From Streptomyces phaeolivaceus (GTDB lineage: Bacteria; Actinomycetota; Actinomycetes; Streptomycetales; Streptomycetaceae): a DNA stretch of 64,000 nucleotides. Shown here in pieces: positions 47,948 through 55,320 of this stretch (positions are counted from its first letter, which is position 1; each line of letters opens with the position of its first letter). Position numbers and translations under genes: made by a program. The notes beneath the pieces are model-generated. The model made no database searches. It saw only the letters and a list, made by a program, of their open reading frames with translations, and was not told where the DNA came from. Location of the stretch: positions 558,001-622,000 of the forward strand of contig NZ_CP045096.1 of the NCBI RefSeq assembly GCF_009184865.1. The letters are read 5' to 3'.

Positions 47948-48760
47948 TCAGCAGGGCTGTCGCCACACCCCGAGTTCCAGTCGCTTCACCATCGACGACA
48001 GCCGCAGTCTGCGGGACTCGGCGCAGAAGCTGCTCCTGGGTTCGGTGTACTCCACATGGAACACCGCCTTGCCCGCCTCGATGAACGGGGTGAGCCGTGC
48101 GCATTCGTCGTACTGGGCGCACTCCTCGTTGACCGCGAAGTCGAAGTCGGCCAGCAGCTGGGGGATCTGCGGCAGGTCGTTCTTCAGGCCCACCGACAGG
48201 CCGCGCTCATGGGCGATGTCGGCGATCATACGGTTGTATGCCAGCTGGTCCCGGGCGGTGAGCGGGAAGCCGGTGTCGTTGCCGTAGCCCTCCAGCAGAT
48301 CGGGCTCCACCGCGTCGAAGCCCTTGTCGCGGCACATGTCGAAGCGGCGTTCCATGAGGGGCCGCAGGACGTCCGACCGCCGGATGTCCAGCCATCGTTC
48401 GCCCGCCCAGCCGTTCTCCTCGCCGAGCAGGGCGCGCGGGAAGTCGTCCTTGTCGGGGCGGAAGTCCTCCCAGGCGCCGACGTTGATGTAGCAGATGACC
48501 TTGCGGCCGTCGCGGTGCAGCCGGGCCACGTCCGCCGCGGAGTTCTCGAAGCCGTCGATGTCGTAGACCGGTACGTCCGGCGAGGGGTCGACCTTGCCGT
48601 CCAGCTGCCACTGCCAGGCGAGACCGGGCCGGGGCCGCCACAGCGCCCTGGAGTCCGTCCCCTTGTCGCCGTCGCCGCCACCGTCACCGGTACAGCCCGT
48701 CAGCGTCGAACCCACCAGCGCGGCCAGCAGCACGAGACACACGAACGCCGGCCGCCTCAT
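47948..48760 (-). CDS. GH114 endo-alpha-1,4-polygalactosaminidase, lipoprotein
   Basis: 270 residues. Lipoprotein signal with lipobox LTGC and lipid on C23, so it is anchored outside the cell. The GH114 pattern is strong: VYDIDGFEN, VICYINVGAWEDFRP, WLDIRRSDVLRPLMERR, GFDAVEPD (D149, E152, D154), GLKND, FAVNEECAQYDEC, VFHVEY. Known members (fungal Ega3, the hydrolase domain of PelA) cut alpha-1,4-linked galactosamine. Its ATG overlaps the spherulin-4-like gene's stop. It is the last gene of the cluster and would trim or release the polymer. Confidence 0.9.
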   Translation of the reverse strand: MRRPAFVCLVLLAALVGSTLTGCTGDGGGDGDKGTDSRALWRPRPGLAWQWQLDGKVDPSPDVPVYDIDGFENSAADVARLHRDGRKVICYINVGAWEDFRPDKDDFPRALLGEENGWAGERWLDIRRSDVLRPLMERRFDMCRDKGFDAVEPDLLEGYGNDTGFPLTARDQLAYNRMIADIAHERGLSVGLKNDLPQIPQLLADFDFAVNEECAQYDECARLTPFIEAGKAVFHVEYTEPRSSFCAESRRLRLSSMVKRLELGVWRQPC

Positions 48761-49443
48761 CCTTCAGTCCCTCGGTCCGTACCTCGATCCGTTCCGGTGA
48801 GGGCGGGGGTCAACTGGGCCCAGGGGTTGGGGGGTTCACCGGTGACCGGGCCGCAGACGGCGGCGCCCCGGTCGTGCGCGGTGCGGACGGCGAGCGGGAC
48901 GAGGGCCTCGGGGACGCCGTAGACGAGGTGACAGAGCCGCTCGGGTGGATGCCGGGCGGCCCAGGCGGGTCTGCTGAACGCCGACACGTACGTCGACCAG
49001 TGACCCTCGAAGGTGACGGTCAGGTCGGCGAGGCGCGCGTACCCCGGGGCCGGGTGGACCCCGGGGTTGAGGACGACGGTCCCGGCGCCGAGTCGGCGTA
49101 CGGCCCGGACGAGCCGGCGGCAGGCGGGCAGGGCGTCCGGGGTGGCCGTCACCCGGTCGAGGAAGCAGCCGTCGGCCGCGTACCACTCCTGGTGACGGCG
49201 TACGTCGTCGGCGATCTCGGCGCGGTCGCGCACCCCGTAGTCGGTGTCGACATAGCCGAGCAGCCGGGCCCCGGCCGCGCGCAGGGCCCCGGCCGCCGCC
49301 GTGAAGGCGGGGTCGGGGCCGTCGCCGGGGCCGTTCGCGGGGTTGAGGACGACGCCGTACGTACGGGTCGCGGCCCGGATCAGCCGGTGCCAGGCGCCCG
49401 GGTCCTCGGCCGGGTGGACGTACAGCGGGATCAGCAGGCTCAC
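48757..49443 (-). CDS. Spherulin-4-like protein (GH135-related)
   Basis: 228 residues from GTG 49443, overlapping the epimerase stop. It has the spherulin-4 pattern: LIPLYVHPAEDPGAWHRLI, YGVVLNPANGPG, LLGYVDTDYGVR, WYAADGCFLDRV, VVLNPGVHPAPGYARLADL, VTFEGHWSTYVS. The fungal relative Sph3 is a galactosaminogalactan hydrolase whose gene sits in the same cluster as its synthase. No signal peptide is visible, so a cytoplasmic or non-classically exported enzyme is likely. The C-terminus ends in a short TDRGTDRGT repeat. Confidence 0.88.
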   Translation of the reverse strand: MSLLIPLYVHPAEDPGAWHRLIRAATRTYGVVLNPANGPGDGPDPAFTAAAGALRAAGARLLGYVDTDYGVRDRAEIADDVRRHQEWYAADGCFLDRVTATPDALPACRRLVRAVRRLGAGTVVLNPGVHPAPGYARLADLTVTFEGHWSTYVSAFSRPAWAARHPPERLCHLVYGVPEALVPLAVRTAHDRGAAVCGPVTGEPPNPWAQLTPALTGTDRGTDRGTEG

Positions 49444-50420
49444 GGCGTACGGTCACCCGCCTCGCCGCGCCCGGCGCTCCCTTCCCGTCCGCTCCCCCAC
49501 AGCGCGGTGAGCGCGTCGTCGAGCGTGTGGACCGGCCGCCAGCCGAGCGCCGCCTCGGCGGCGGTGATGTCGGAACACTGCCAGGACACATCGGCCGACC
49601 GCACCGAGCCGAGGACGTGCGCCGAACCGACCGCCCCCGTCCCCCCGCGCGCCCCCGCGCCCAGCGCGTTCTCCTCGATCCGGCCCCGGAAGCCCGCCTT
49701 GGCGGCCAGGCCCCGGACCAGCTCGCGGACCGGGACGGCCCGGCCGGCGCCGATGTTGAGGACGGGGGGCAGCGGACCGGGAGCCGTGGCCGCGCGCGCG
49801 ACCGCTCGGGCGACGTCGCGTACGTCGACGAAGTCGCGGTACGCGGAGAGGTCGCCGAGCGGGAGTACGGCGTCGGGGTCCTGGCCCGCCGTGCGGAGCA
49901 GGCCGGCGATGCGGCCGGGCAGGCCGGTCGGCGGGGCGCCGGGGCCGACCGGGTTGCCGACCCGCAGGACCACCGCGTCCAGGCCGGACGTGGTGACGGC
50001 GACCGTGCCCGCGAGCTTGGTCGCGCCGTAGGGGGCGAGCGGGCGGGTGGCCGCCGATTCCGTCACCCGGACGTTCGGGACGCCGGGCCCGTACTCGGCG
50101 GCCGAGCCCAGATGCACCAGTCGGGCGCCGGGGACGGCCTCGCGGAGCGCGGCGCACAGGACCGCGGGGCCGCGGGCGTTGACCTCGGCGAGGGTCACGG
50201 GATCGCCGCCGGTCGCGCCCGCGCAGTTGACCACGGTGTCGGGCGCGGCCGTCGCCAGGATCTTCGCCAGTTCCGGTGCGGTGACGGTGGCGAGGTCCAC
50301 GGTGTGGTCGGCGGTGGGTCCGCGTCCGCCGCCGAGGACCAGCGCGCCCGGCAGGGCACGCAGCCCCTCGACGACATGGGTGCCCAGATAGCCGGTGTGA
50401 CCCAGGACGAGAATGCGCAT
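49440..50420 (-). CDS. NAD-dependent sugar epimerase/dehydratase (extended SDR)
   Basis: 326 residues. Rossmann start MRILVLGHTGYLGTHVVEGL, then LVHLGSAAEYGPG and the active-site pair PYGATKLAG (Tyr and Lys), DFVDVRDVARA and ALGWRP near the end. Extended SDRs make 4-epimers or deoxysugars of nucleotide sugars. With the neighbouring nucleotidyltransferase it probably supplies an activated sugar to the glycosyltransferase. Seven bases separate it from the nucleotidyltransferase gene. Confidence 0.88.
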   Translation of the reverse strand: MRILVLGHTGYLGTHVVEGLRALPGALVLGGGRGPTADHTVDLATVTAPELAKILATAAPDTVVNCAGATGGDPVTLAEVNARGPAVLCAALREAVPGARLVHLGSAAEYGPGVPNVRVTESAATRPLAPYGATKLAGTVAVTTSGLDAVVLRVGNPVGPGAPPTGLPGRIAGLLRTAGQDPDAVLPLGDLSAYRDFVDVRDVARAVARAATAPGPLPPVLNIGAGRAVPVRELVRGLAAKAGFRGRIEENALGAGARGGTGAVGSAHVLGSVRSADVSWQCSDITAAEAALGWRPVHTLDDALTALWGSGREGSAGRGEAGDRTP

Positions 50421-50427
50421 GTGGTGC

Positions 50428-51141
50428 TCAGGCTCCCTTGAGCAGAAGCGACTTGCGGGTGGTGAACTCGGCGTTGGCCCGGTCGTAGTCGTCGGGGCGC
50501 CCTATGTCCAGCCAGTATCCGTCGAAGTCGTAGGCGTGGGGCTGGTTCTGAGCCCTGATCAGATCGAGGACCAACTCGTCGAAGCCCAGCGGCAGTCCGG
50601 GGGTGTAGTCGTTCAGGGTGGAGCGGGAGACGCCGTAGACGCCCATGGAGACGCGGTAGTCCATGCTCGGCTTCTCGGTGAAGGCGACGACCCTGGAGTT
50701 GTCGGTGGTCAGCACCCCGAAGTCGATGTGGACCTTGCGGGCGTAGGTGGCGATGGTGAGCGGTGCCCCGGACTCGCGGTGGTGGTGCAGGACGTCGGCG
50801 TAGTCGAGGTCGGTGAGGATGTCGCCGTTCATGACGAGGAACGACTCGGGCAGCCGCTCGCGCAGGTTGAGCAGGGGGCCCATGGTGCCGAGGGGGCTCT
50901 CCTCGGTGGCGTAGTCGACGGTCAGGTCCCACTGGGAGCCGTCGCCGACGTAGGCGCGGATGATCTCGCCGAGGTGGCCGATGGCGATGGTGACATGGGT
51001 GAAGCCGGCGGCGGAGAGCTGGCGCAGCACGATCTCCAGGATGGCGTGCTGGTCGCCGATGGGGACGAGCGGCTTCGGCAGCGCGGTCGTGTAGGGCCGC
51101 AGCCGGACACCCTTGCCTCCCGCCAGGATCACTGCGTGCAT
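50428..51141 (-). CDS. Sugar-1-phosphate nucleotidyltransferase
   Basis: 237 residues from ATG 51141. The signature is complete: MHAVILAGGKGVRLRPYT and PKPLVPIGDQ, the metal site VMNGDIL, VAFTEKP, and the ending YWLDIGRPDDYDRANAEF. It forms an NDP-sugar from NTP and a sugar-1-phosphate. The lack of a C-terminal beta-helix excludes GlmU-type bifunctional enzymes. It lies between two epimerase genes, all co-directional. Confidence 0.92.
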   Translation of the reverse strand: MHAVILAGGKGVRLRPYTTALPKPLVPIGDQHAILEIVLRQLSAAGFTHVTIAIGHLGEIIRAYVGDGSQWDLTVDYATEESPLGTMGPLLNLRERLPESFLVMNGDILTDLDYADVLHHHRESGAPLTIATYARKVHIDFGVLTTDNSRVVAFTEKPSMDYRVSMGVYGVSRSTLNDYTPGLPLGFDELVLDLIRAQNQPHAYDFDGYWLDIGRPDDYDRANAEFTTRKSLLLKGA

Positions 51142-51200
51142 GGTGCTCCTCCTTCGTCGAGGTGCTCACGGATGTGCTTCGCGGATGTGCCGGACGGGAG

Positions 51201-52202
51201 TCAGATGTTGTAGATGGCGGTCTTGTAGCGGGCGAGGTTGGCCGGGTCGCGGAAGAACTCCACGGTGTGCGCGAGGCCTTCCTCCAGGGTGTGCGCGGGC
51301 CGCCAGCCGGTGGCGGCGGTGAGCCGGGTCGCGTCCGCGACCAGCCGCATCACCTCGGAGCCCGCGGGCCGGATGCGGGCCTCGTCCTCACGGACGTCGA
51401 GTTCGCTGTCCATGACCTTGCCGATCAGCGCGACGAGGTCGCCGATGGAGATCTCGCCGCCGGTGCCGGCGTTGAAGGTGCGGCCCACGACCTGTGCGGC
51501 GGGCGCGGTGCCGACGGTCAGGAACGCCTGCGCGGTGTCCTTGACGAAGGTGAAGTCCCGGGTGGGGCGCAGATCGCCGAGGGTGATGGTCCGCTCCCCC
51601 GCCGCGACCTGGCCGATGACCGTGGGGATCACCGCGCGCATCGACTGGCGGGGCCCGAAGGTGTTGAACGGTCTCAGGGTCACCACGGGGGTGTCGAAGC
51701 TCGCGTGGTAGCTGTCGGCGAGCCGGTCCCCGCCGGCCTTCGAAGCGGCGTACGGGGACTGGGTGTTGATGGGATGGTCCTCGGTGATCGGCACGGTCCG
51801 GGCGGTGCCGTAGGTCTCGCTGGTGGAGGTGTGGACCAGGCGGGGCGTGCCGAGGGCGCGGACGGCCTCCAGGACGTTGAGGGTGCCGGTGACGTTGGTG
51901 TCCACATAGCTGTGCGGTGCCTGGTAGGAGTACGGGATCGCGATGAGGGCGGCCAGATGGTAGGCGGTGTCGGCGCCGTCGAGGAGGCCGCGCACGGAGC
52001 CGGGGTCGCGGACGTCGCCGAGGACGATGTCGACCTGGTCCAGGACGTCCGGGTGCAGGGTCTCCAGCCAGCCGTAGGAGGAGAACGAGTTGTACTGGGC
52101 CATGGCCCGGACCCGGTGGCCGGCGGCGACTAGTGCCTCGGTCAGATGGGAGCCGATGAAGCCCTCGGCTCCGGTGACGGCGGCGATCGGTGCGGAGGTC
52201 AA
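51201..52202 (-). CDS. NAD-dependent epimerase/dehydratase (GDP-mannose dehydratase-like SDR)
   Basis: 333 residues from TTG 52202, chosen because GGAAGGA precedes it. The sequence opens AAVTGAEGFIGSHLTEAL and contains LVHTSTSETYGTA, the catalytic pair in YAASKAGGDRL, LRPFNTFGPRQSMRAVIP and RDFTFVKDTAQAF. The spacing of the Thr-Tyr-Lys triad is normal. It likely interconverts or dehydrates an NDP-sugar, possibly a 4-epimerase giving a galacto sugar, by analogy with Uge3 in the fungal cluster. Confidence 0.9.
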   Translation of the reverse strand: MTSAPIAAVTGAEGFIGSHLTEALVAAGHRVRAMAQYNSFSSYGWLETLHPDVLDQVDIVLGDVRDPGSVRGLLDGADTAYHLAALIAIPYSYQAPHSYVDTNVTGTLNVLEAVRALGTPRLVHTSTSETYGTARTVPITEDHPINTQSPYAASKAGGDRLADSYHASFDTPVVTLRPFNTFGPRQSMRAVIPTVIGQVAAGERTITLGDLRPTRDFTFVKDTAQAFLTVGTAPAAQVVGRTFNAGTGGEISIGDLVALIGKVMDSELDVREDEARIRPAGSEVMRLVADATRLTAATGWRPAHTLEEGLAHTVEFFRDPANLARYKTAIYNI

Positions 52203-52272
52203 CTGGTGTGTCCTTCCGGTCAGTTGGATGTGGGGGGTGGTGTGGTGAAGGTCGTGGGCGAGCCCCGGGGGC

Positions 52273-53691
52273 TCAGGCGTGCGGCGCGGGCCGGCCGAGC
52301 AGCCGCAGCACGCACGCCGACAGACAGAGCGCGGCGGCGGCGCAGCACAGTGGCAGTGCCGAGTCGGCCGGTGGCGGGCGCAGCAGGGTGACCGCCCCGG
52401 CGGCGCCCGCCGCGGCGAGACAGATCGCGGCCGACGGCCAGGCCGCCCCGAACGCCTGGAGCAGCAGCGCGGTCCACAGGACGGCCGCGAGCAGGAGCAG
52501 GGGTACCGGGTCGGCGCCGGTGAGCCGGGCCGCGGGCAGCAGGGGCAGCAGATAGGCGAGCAGGCAGAGGCCGAGGATCCCGGCCGAGCGCAGCAGGAAC
52601 GCCGCGGGTGTCGCGGCGGCCCGCAGCGCGGCGACGGACAGTCCTCGATAGCGGTAGAGCAGCCATTCCGCCGGGCCCATGCTGACCGTCAGCACGATCA
52701 CCGCGTACGGCTCCTGCCGGCCCTCCAGCAGCACCAGCACCCCGGCGGCCAGGCCGAACAGGCCGTACGGCAGCGACCACAGCAGGCGCGGGCGGCGGGC
52801 GTCCGGGACGGCCGGGGTGGCGAGGACGGTCCGCAGGGTCCGGCCGGTGACGGCGAGGGTGGCGAGCAGGGCGAGGAGGGGCAGCCCGGCGCGCGGCCAC
52901 GGTCCGGGGTCCCACCAGGACAGGACGGCGGCTCCGACGACCAACGGGCTGAGTGCGGCGAGGAGTTGGCGTTCCCGGCCGAGGACCAGCAGGACTCCCG
53001 CCGCCGCGAGGTACGCGGACTGCGCGGCGGCCACCAGGGTCACCGGGCCGCCCTCGGCGGGCAGCGCGGAGATCGCCGTGGCGACCACCGCTCCGACGGG
53101 GGCGCCGGTCAGGAGCGTACGGCCGGCCTCGTGCCGCCCGGTCGCCATCCGCAGATGGGCGCGGTGGCCGAGGGCCTGGCCCCAGGCCCAGGAGACGAGT
53201 CCGGCGACGATGAGGGCCGGGGCGTGGACGCCGGGGTTCCACAGCGGGGCGGTCAGCAGATAGGCGAGGCCCGGCAGGGCGAAGAGCACGCCCCGCAGCA
53301 GACAGCGGACGGTGTCCGGGCGCCAGGGATCGGCGGTCGCGGCCGGTTCCGGGAAGGTCCTGGGCACCCGTTCGTAGAGTGCCGAGGCGAGCGAGAACAG
53401 GTTCGGGTGGCCGTACCGTTCCTTGATGGCGGCGGCGGACAGGCCCTCCGCCTCCAGCAGGGCGGCGACCTCGTAGGGGTGGACGGCCGGGCCGACGCGG
53501 TCGGCGAGTTCGGCGGCGAGTTCGCTGACGGCCTCCTCGTCGGGACCCTGTCCCGGCAGCCGGATGGTGAGGGTGGTGTCGTCGGCGAGGGCCCAGCTGG
53601 GGCGGCGGCGCGGGCGGCGCCGGTCGGCCAGCCGGATGGCGAGGGTGTCCTGTTCGACGCCTCCGGGTTCGAGTGACATGGGCCCGCTCAT
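52273..53691 (-). CDS. 12-helix membrane protein with cytoplasmic N-terminal domain, candidate polymer exporter
   Basis: 472 residues; ATG 53691 overlaps the glycosyltransferase stop, with another ATG at 53679. Residues 1-115 are soluble (HPYEVAALLEAEGLSAAAIK and ERYGHPNLFSLASALYERVP). After that come about 12 hydrophobic helices. The helix count and position next to a PelF-like transferase resemble PelG, the flippase-like partner, but I see no firm sequence match. An exporter or synthase membrane subunit is the best inference. Confidence 0.8.
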   Translation of the reverse strand: MSGPMSLEPGGVEQDTLAIRLADRRRPRRRPSWALADDTTLTIRLPGQGPDEEAVSELAAELADRVGPAVHPYEVAALLEAEGLSAAAIKERYGHPNLFSLASALYERVPRTFPEPAATADPWRPDTVRCLLRGVLFALPGLAYLLTAPLWNPGVHAPALIVAGLVSWAWGQALGHRAHLRMATGRHEAGRTLLTGAPVGAVVATAISALPAEGGPVTLVAAAQSAYLAAAGVLLVLGRERQLLAALSPLVVGAAVLSWWDPGPWPRAGLPLLALLATLAVTGRTLRTVLATPAVPDARRPRLLWSLPYGLFGLAAGVLVLLEGRQEPYAVIVLTVSMGPAEWLLYRYRGLSVAALRAAATPAAFLLRSAGILGLCLLAYLLPLLPAARLTGADPVPLLLLAAVLWTALLLQAFGAAWPSAAICLAAAGAAGAVTLLRPPPADSALPLCCAAAALCLSACVLRLLGRPAPHA

Positions 53692-55214
53692 CCGGCCACC
53701 GTGCTGATCGGGGCCGGCGTCGCCGCCGGGACCGCCGCCACCGCCGTGGCCGTCGACAGCGTCGACTGCCTTTCCAGGGTGGGCAGTTCGAGGTAGATGG
53801 AGCGGAAGGTGTCGATGGTCCGGCGGAGGGTGAACTGCTCGATCACCCGCAGCCGTGCCGCCTCCCCCATCGCCCGGCGGCGCGCGGGGTCGCCCAGGAG
53901 TTCCAGCGCGGCCTTCGCCATGGCCTCCGGGTCGCGCGGCGGCACCACGAGCCCGGTGCCGCCGACGGCCTCGCGGACGCCGCCCACATCGGTGGAGACG
54001 GTGGCCCGCCCGCACGACATGGCCTCGATCAGGGTGAACGGGAAGCCCTCGCTGATGCTGGAGAGCATCACGATGTTCCCGGCGGCGTAGGCGTCCTTGA
54101 TGTCGTCGACACGGCCCTCGAAGGTGACCGCGTCGGCGTGCCCGAGTTCGGCGGCGAGGGCCTCGCAGCGTTCCCGGTAGGCCTCGCCGCCGCGTGGGGT
54201 GCCGCCGAACAACCGCAGCCGTACGTCCGGGAGTTGGGCCCTGACGAGGGCGAACGCCCGGATCAGGGTCTCCAGGTCCTTGATGGGGTCGACGCGGCCC
54301 GCCCAGCTGAGGGTGAGCGCCTCCGGCTCGGGCCCGGCGGGCGGGAACGCGGCGGGATCGACGCCGTTGTAGACGGTGCGGATGGACTCGGGGTCGGCGC
54401 CGCCCTGTTCCTCCCAGAGCCGGTTGTAGCGGTTGCCCGGGGTGATCAGGGCGGCCCTGCGGTAGGTCTCCTCGGCGAGGAGGCGGAAGAAGCCGAGGAC
54501 GACCGCCTTGACGGGCCAGCGGTAGGGGGCGGTGCGGTAGCCGAGGTAGCGCTCGCGCAGATAGACGCCGTGTTCGGTCAACAGCAGGGGTACGCCGTGC
54601 CGTTGGAGGGCGGCGAGGCCCGGGAGGACGGCGACTCCGCCGCTGACCGCGTGCGCGACACCGGTCTCGGGCGGTGGCGCGGCCAGCGGGCGCAGGGCGT
54701 GTTCCAGCAGGGAGGTCGCGGTGAGCGCGTCGTGCAGGGTGGGCCGGGCCTCGCGTACGGCGAGGCCGGGGCGGTTCCAGACGGCGGTCAGCTGGGCGAT
54801 CGCCCGGTCCGAGCGCAGGAACGGGCTGAGTGTGCCGTCCGCCGCGGCCCCCGCCAGCTCGTACAGGGCGGGCCCGAACCCGCTCTCGGCGCCCGGGTCG
54901 AGCAGCGCGGTGAGGAACCGCTCGTAGGCGGTGGTGAGCCGGTGGCGGGCGCTGCCCCGGGGCGGGCGGCCCTCCGGGGGGTCGCCCCACATGGGGACGG
55001 ACAGCACCCGGGAGACATGGGCGGGCAGGTCCCAGACGACGGGTTCGCGTCCGGTTCCGGTGACCGCGATGACGTCGAAGTCGAGGTCGGGCATGCCCTG
55101 GACGAGCTGGTCGCACCAGACGCTCACGCCGCCGTGACTGTGGGGATAGGTGCCTTCGGTGAGGAGGGTGACGCGCGTCGCGCCGAGTCGGCGCGCGTCG
55201 TGAGGAACAGGCAT
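53688..55214 (-). CDS. GT4 glycosyltransferase, PelF-like
   Basis: 508 residues. The N-terminus carries the PelF-type loop LLTEGTYPHSHGGVSVWCDQ. The donor domain contains SWAGRVDPIKDLETLIRAFA, VTFEGRVDDIKDAYAAGNIV and SSISEGFPFTLIEAMSCGRA (the EGFP/E-x7-E nucleotide-sugar pocket). PelF is the soluble UDP-sugar transferase of the Pel galactosaminoglycan system. Fungal clusters use a different membrane synthase. The last 30 residues are an Ala/Thr/Pro tail. It is 106 bp downstream of the deacetylase gene and coupled to the membrane protein. Confidence 0.9.
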   Translation of the reverse strand: MPVPHDARRLGATRVTLLTEGTYPHSHGGVSVWCDQLVQGMPDLDFDVIAVTGTGREPVVWDLPAHVSRVLSVPMWGDPPEGRPPRGSARHRLTTAYERFLTALLDPGAESGFGPALYELAGAAADGTLSPFLRSDRAIAQLTAVWNRPGLAVREARPTLHDALTATSLLEHALRPLAAPPPETGVAHAVSGGVAVLPGLAALQRHGVPLLLTEHGVYLRERYLGYRTAPYRWPVKAVVLGFFRLLAEETYRRAALITPGNRYNRLWEEQGGADPESIRTVYNGVDPAAFPPAGPEPEALTLSWAGRVDPIKDLETLIRAFALVRAQLPDVRLRLFGGTPRGGEAYRERCEALAAELGHADAVTFEGRVDDIKDAYAAGNIVMLSSISEGFPFTLIEAMSCGRATVSTDVGGVREAVGGTGLVVPPRDPEAMAKAALELLGDPARRRAMGEAARLRVIEQFTLRRTIDTFRSIYLELPTLERQSTLSTATAVAAVPAATPAPISTVAG

Positions 55215-55320
55215 CGGTGTGCTCCACGGCCGTGGTGGGGGGGGTGGTTCCCGGTGATTCCCTGCCGGTCCCGGCCCGCCGGTCCGGCGGCCGGGACGGC
55301 TGGTGGGCGGGTGCCGCGGG

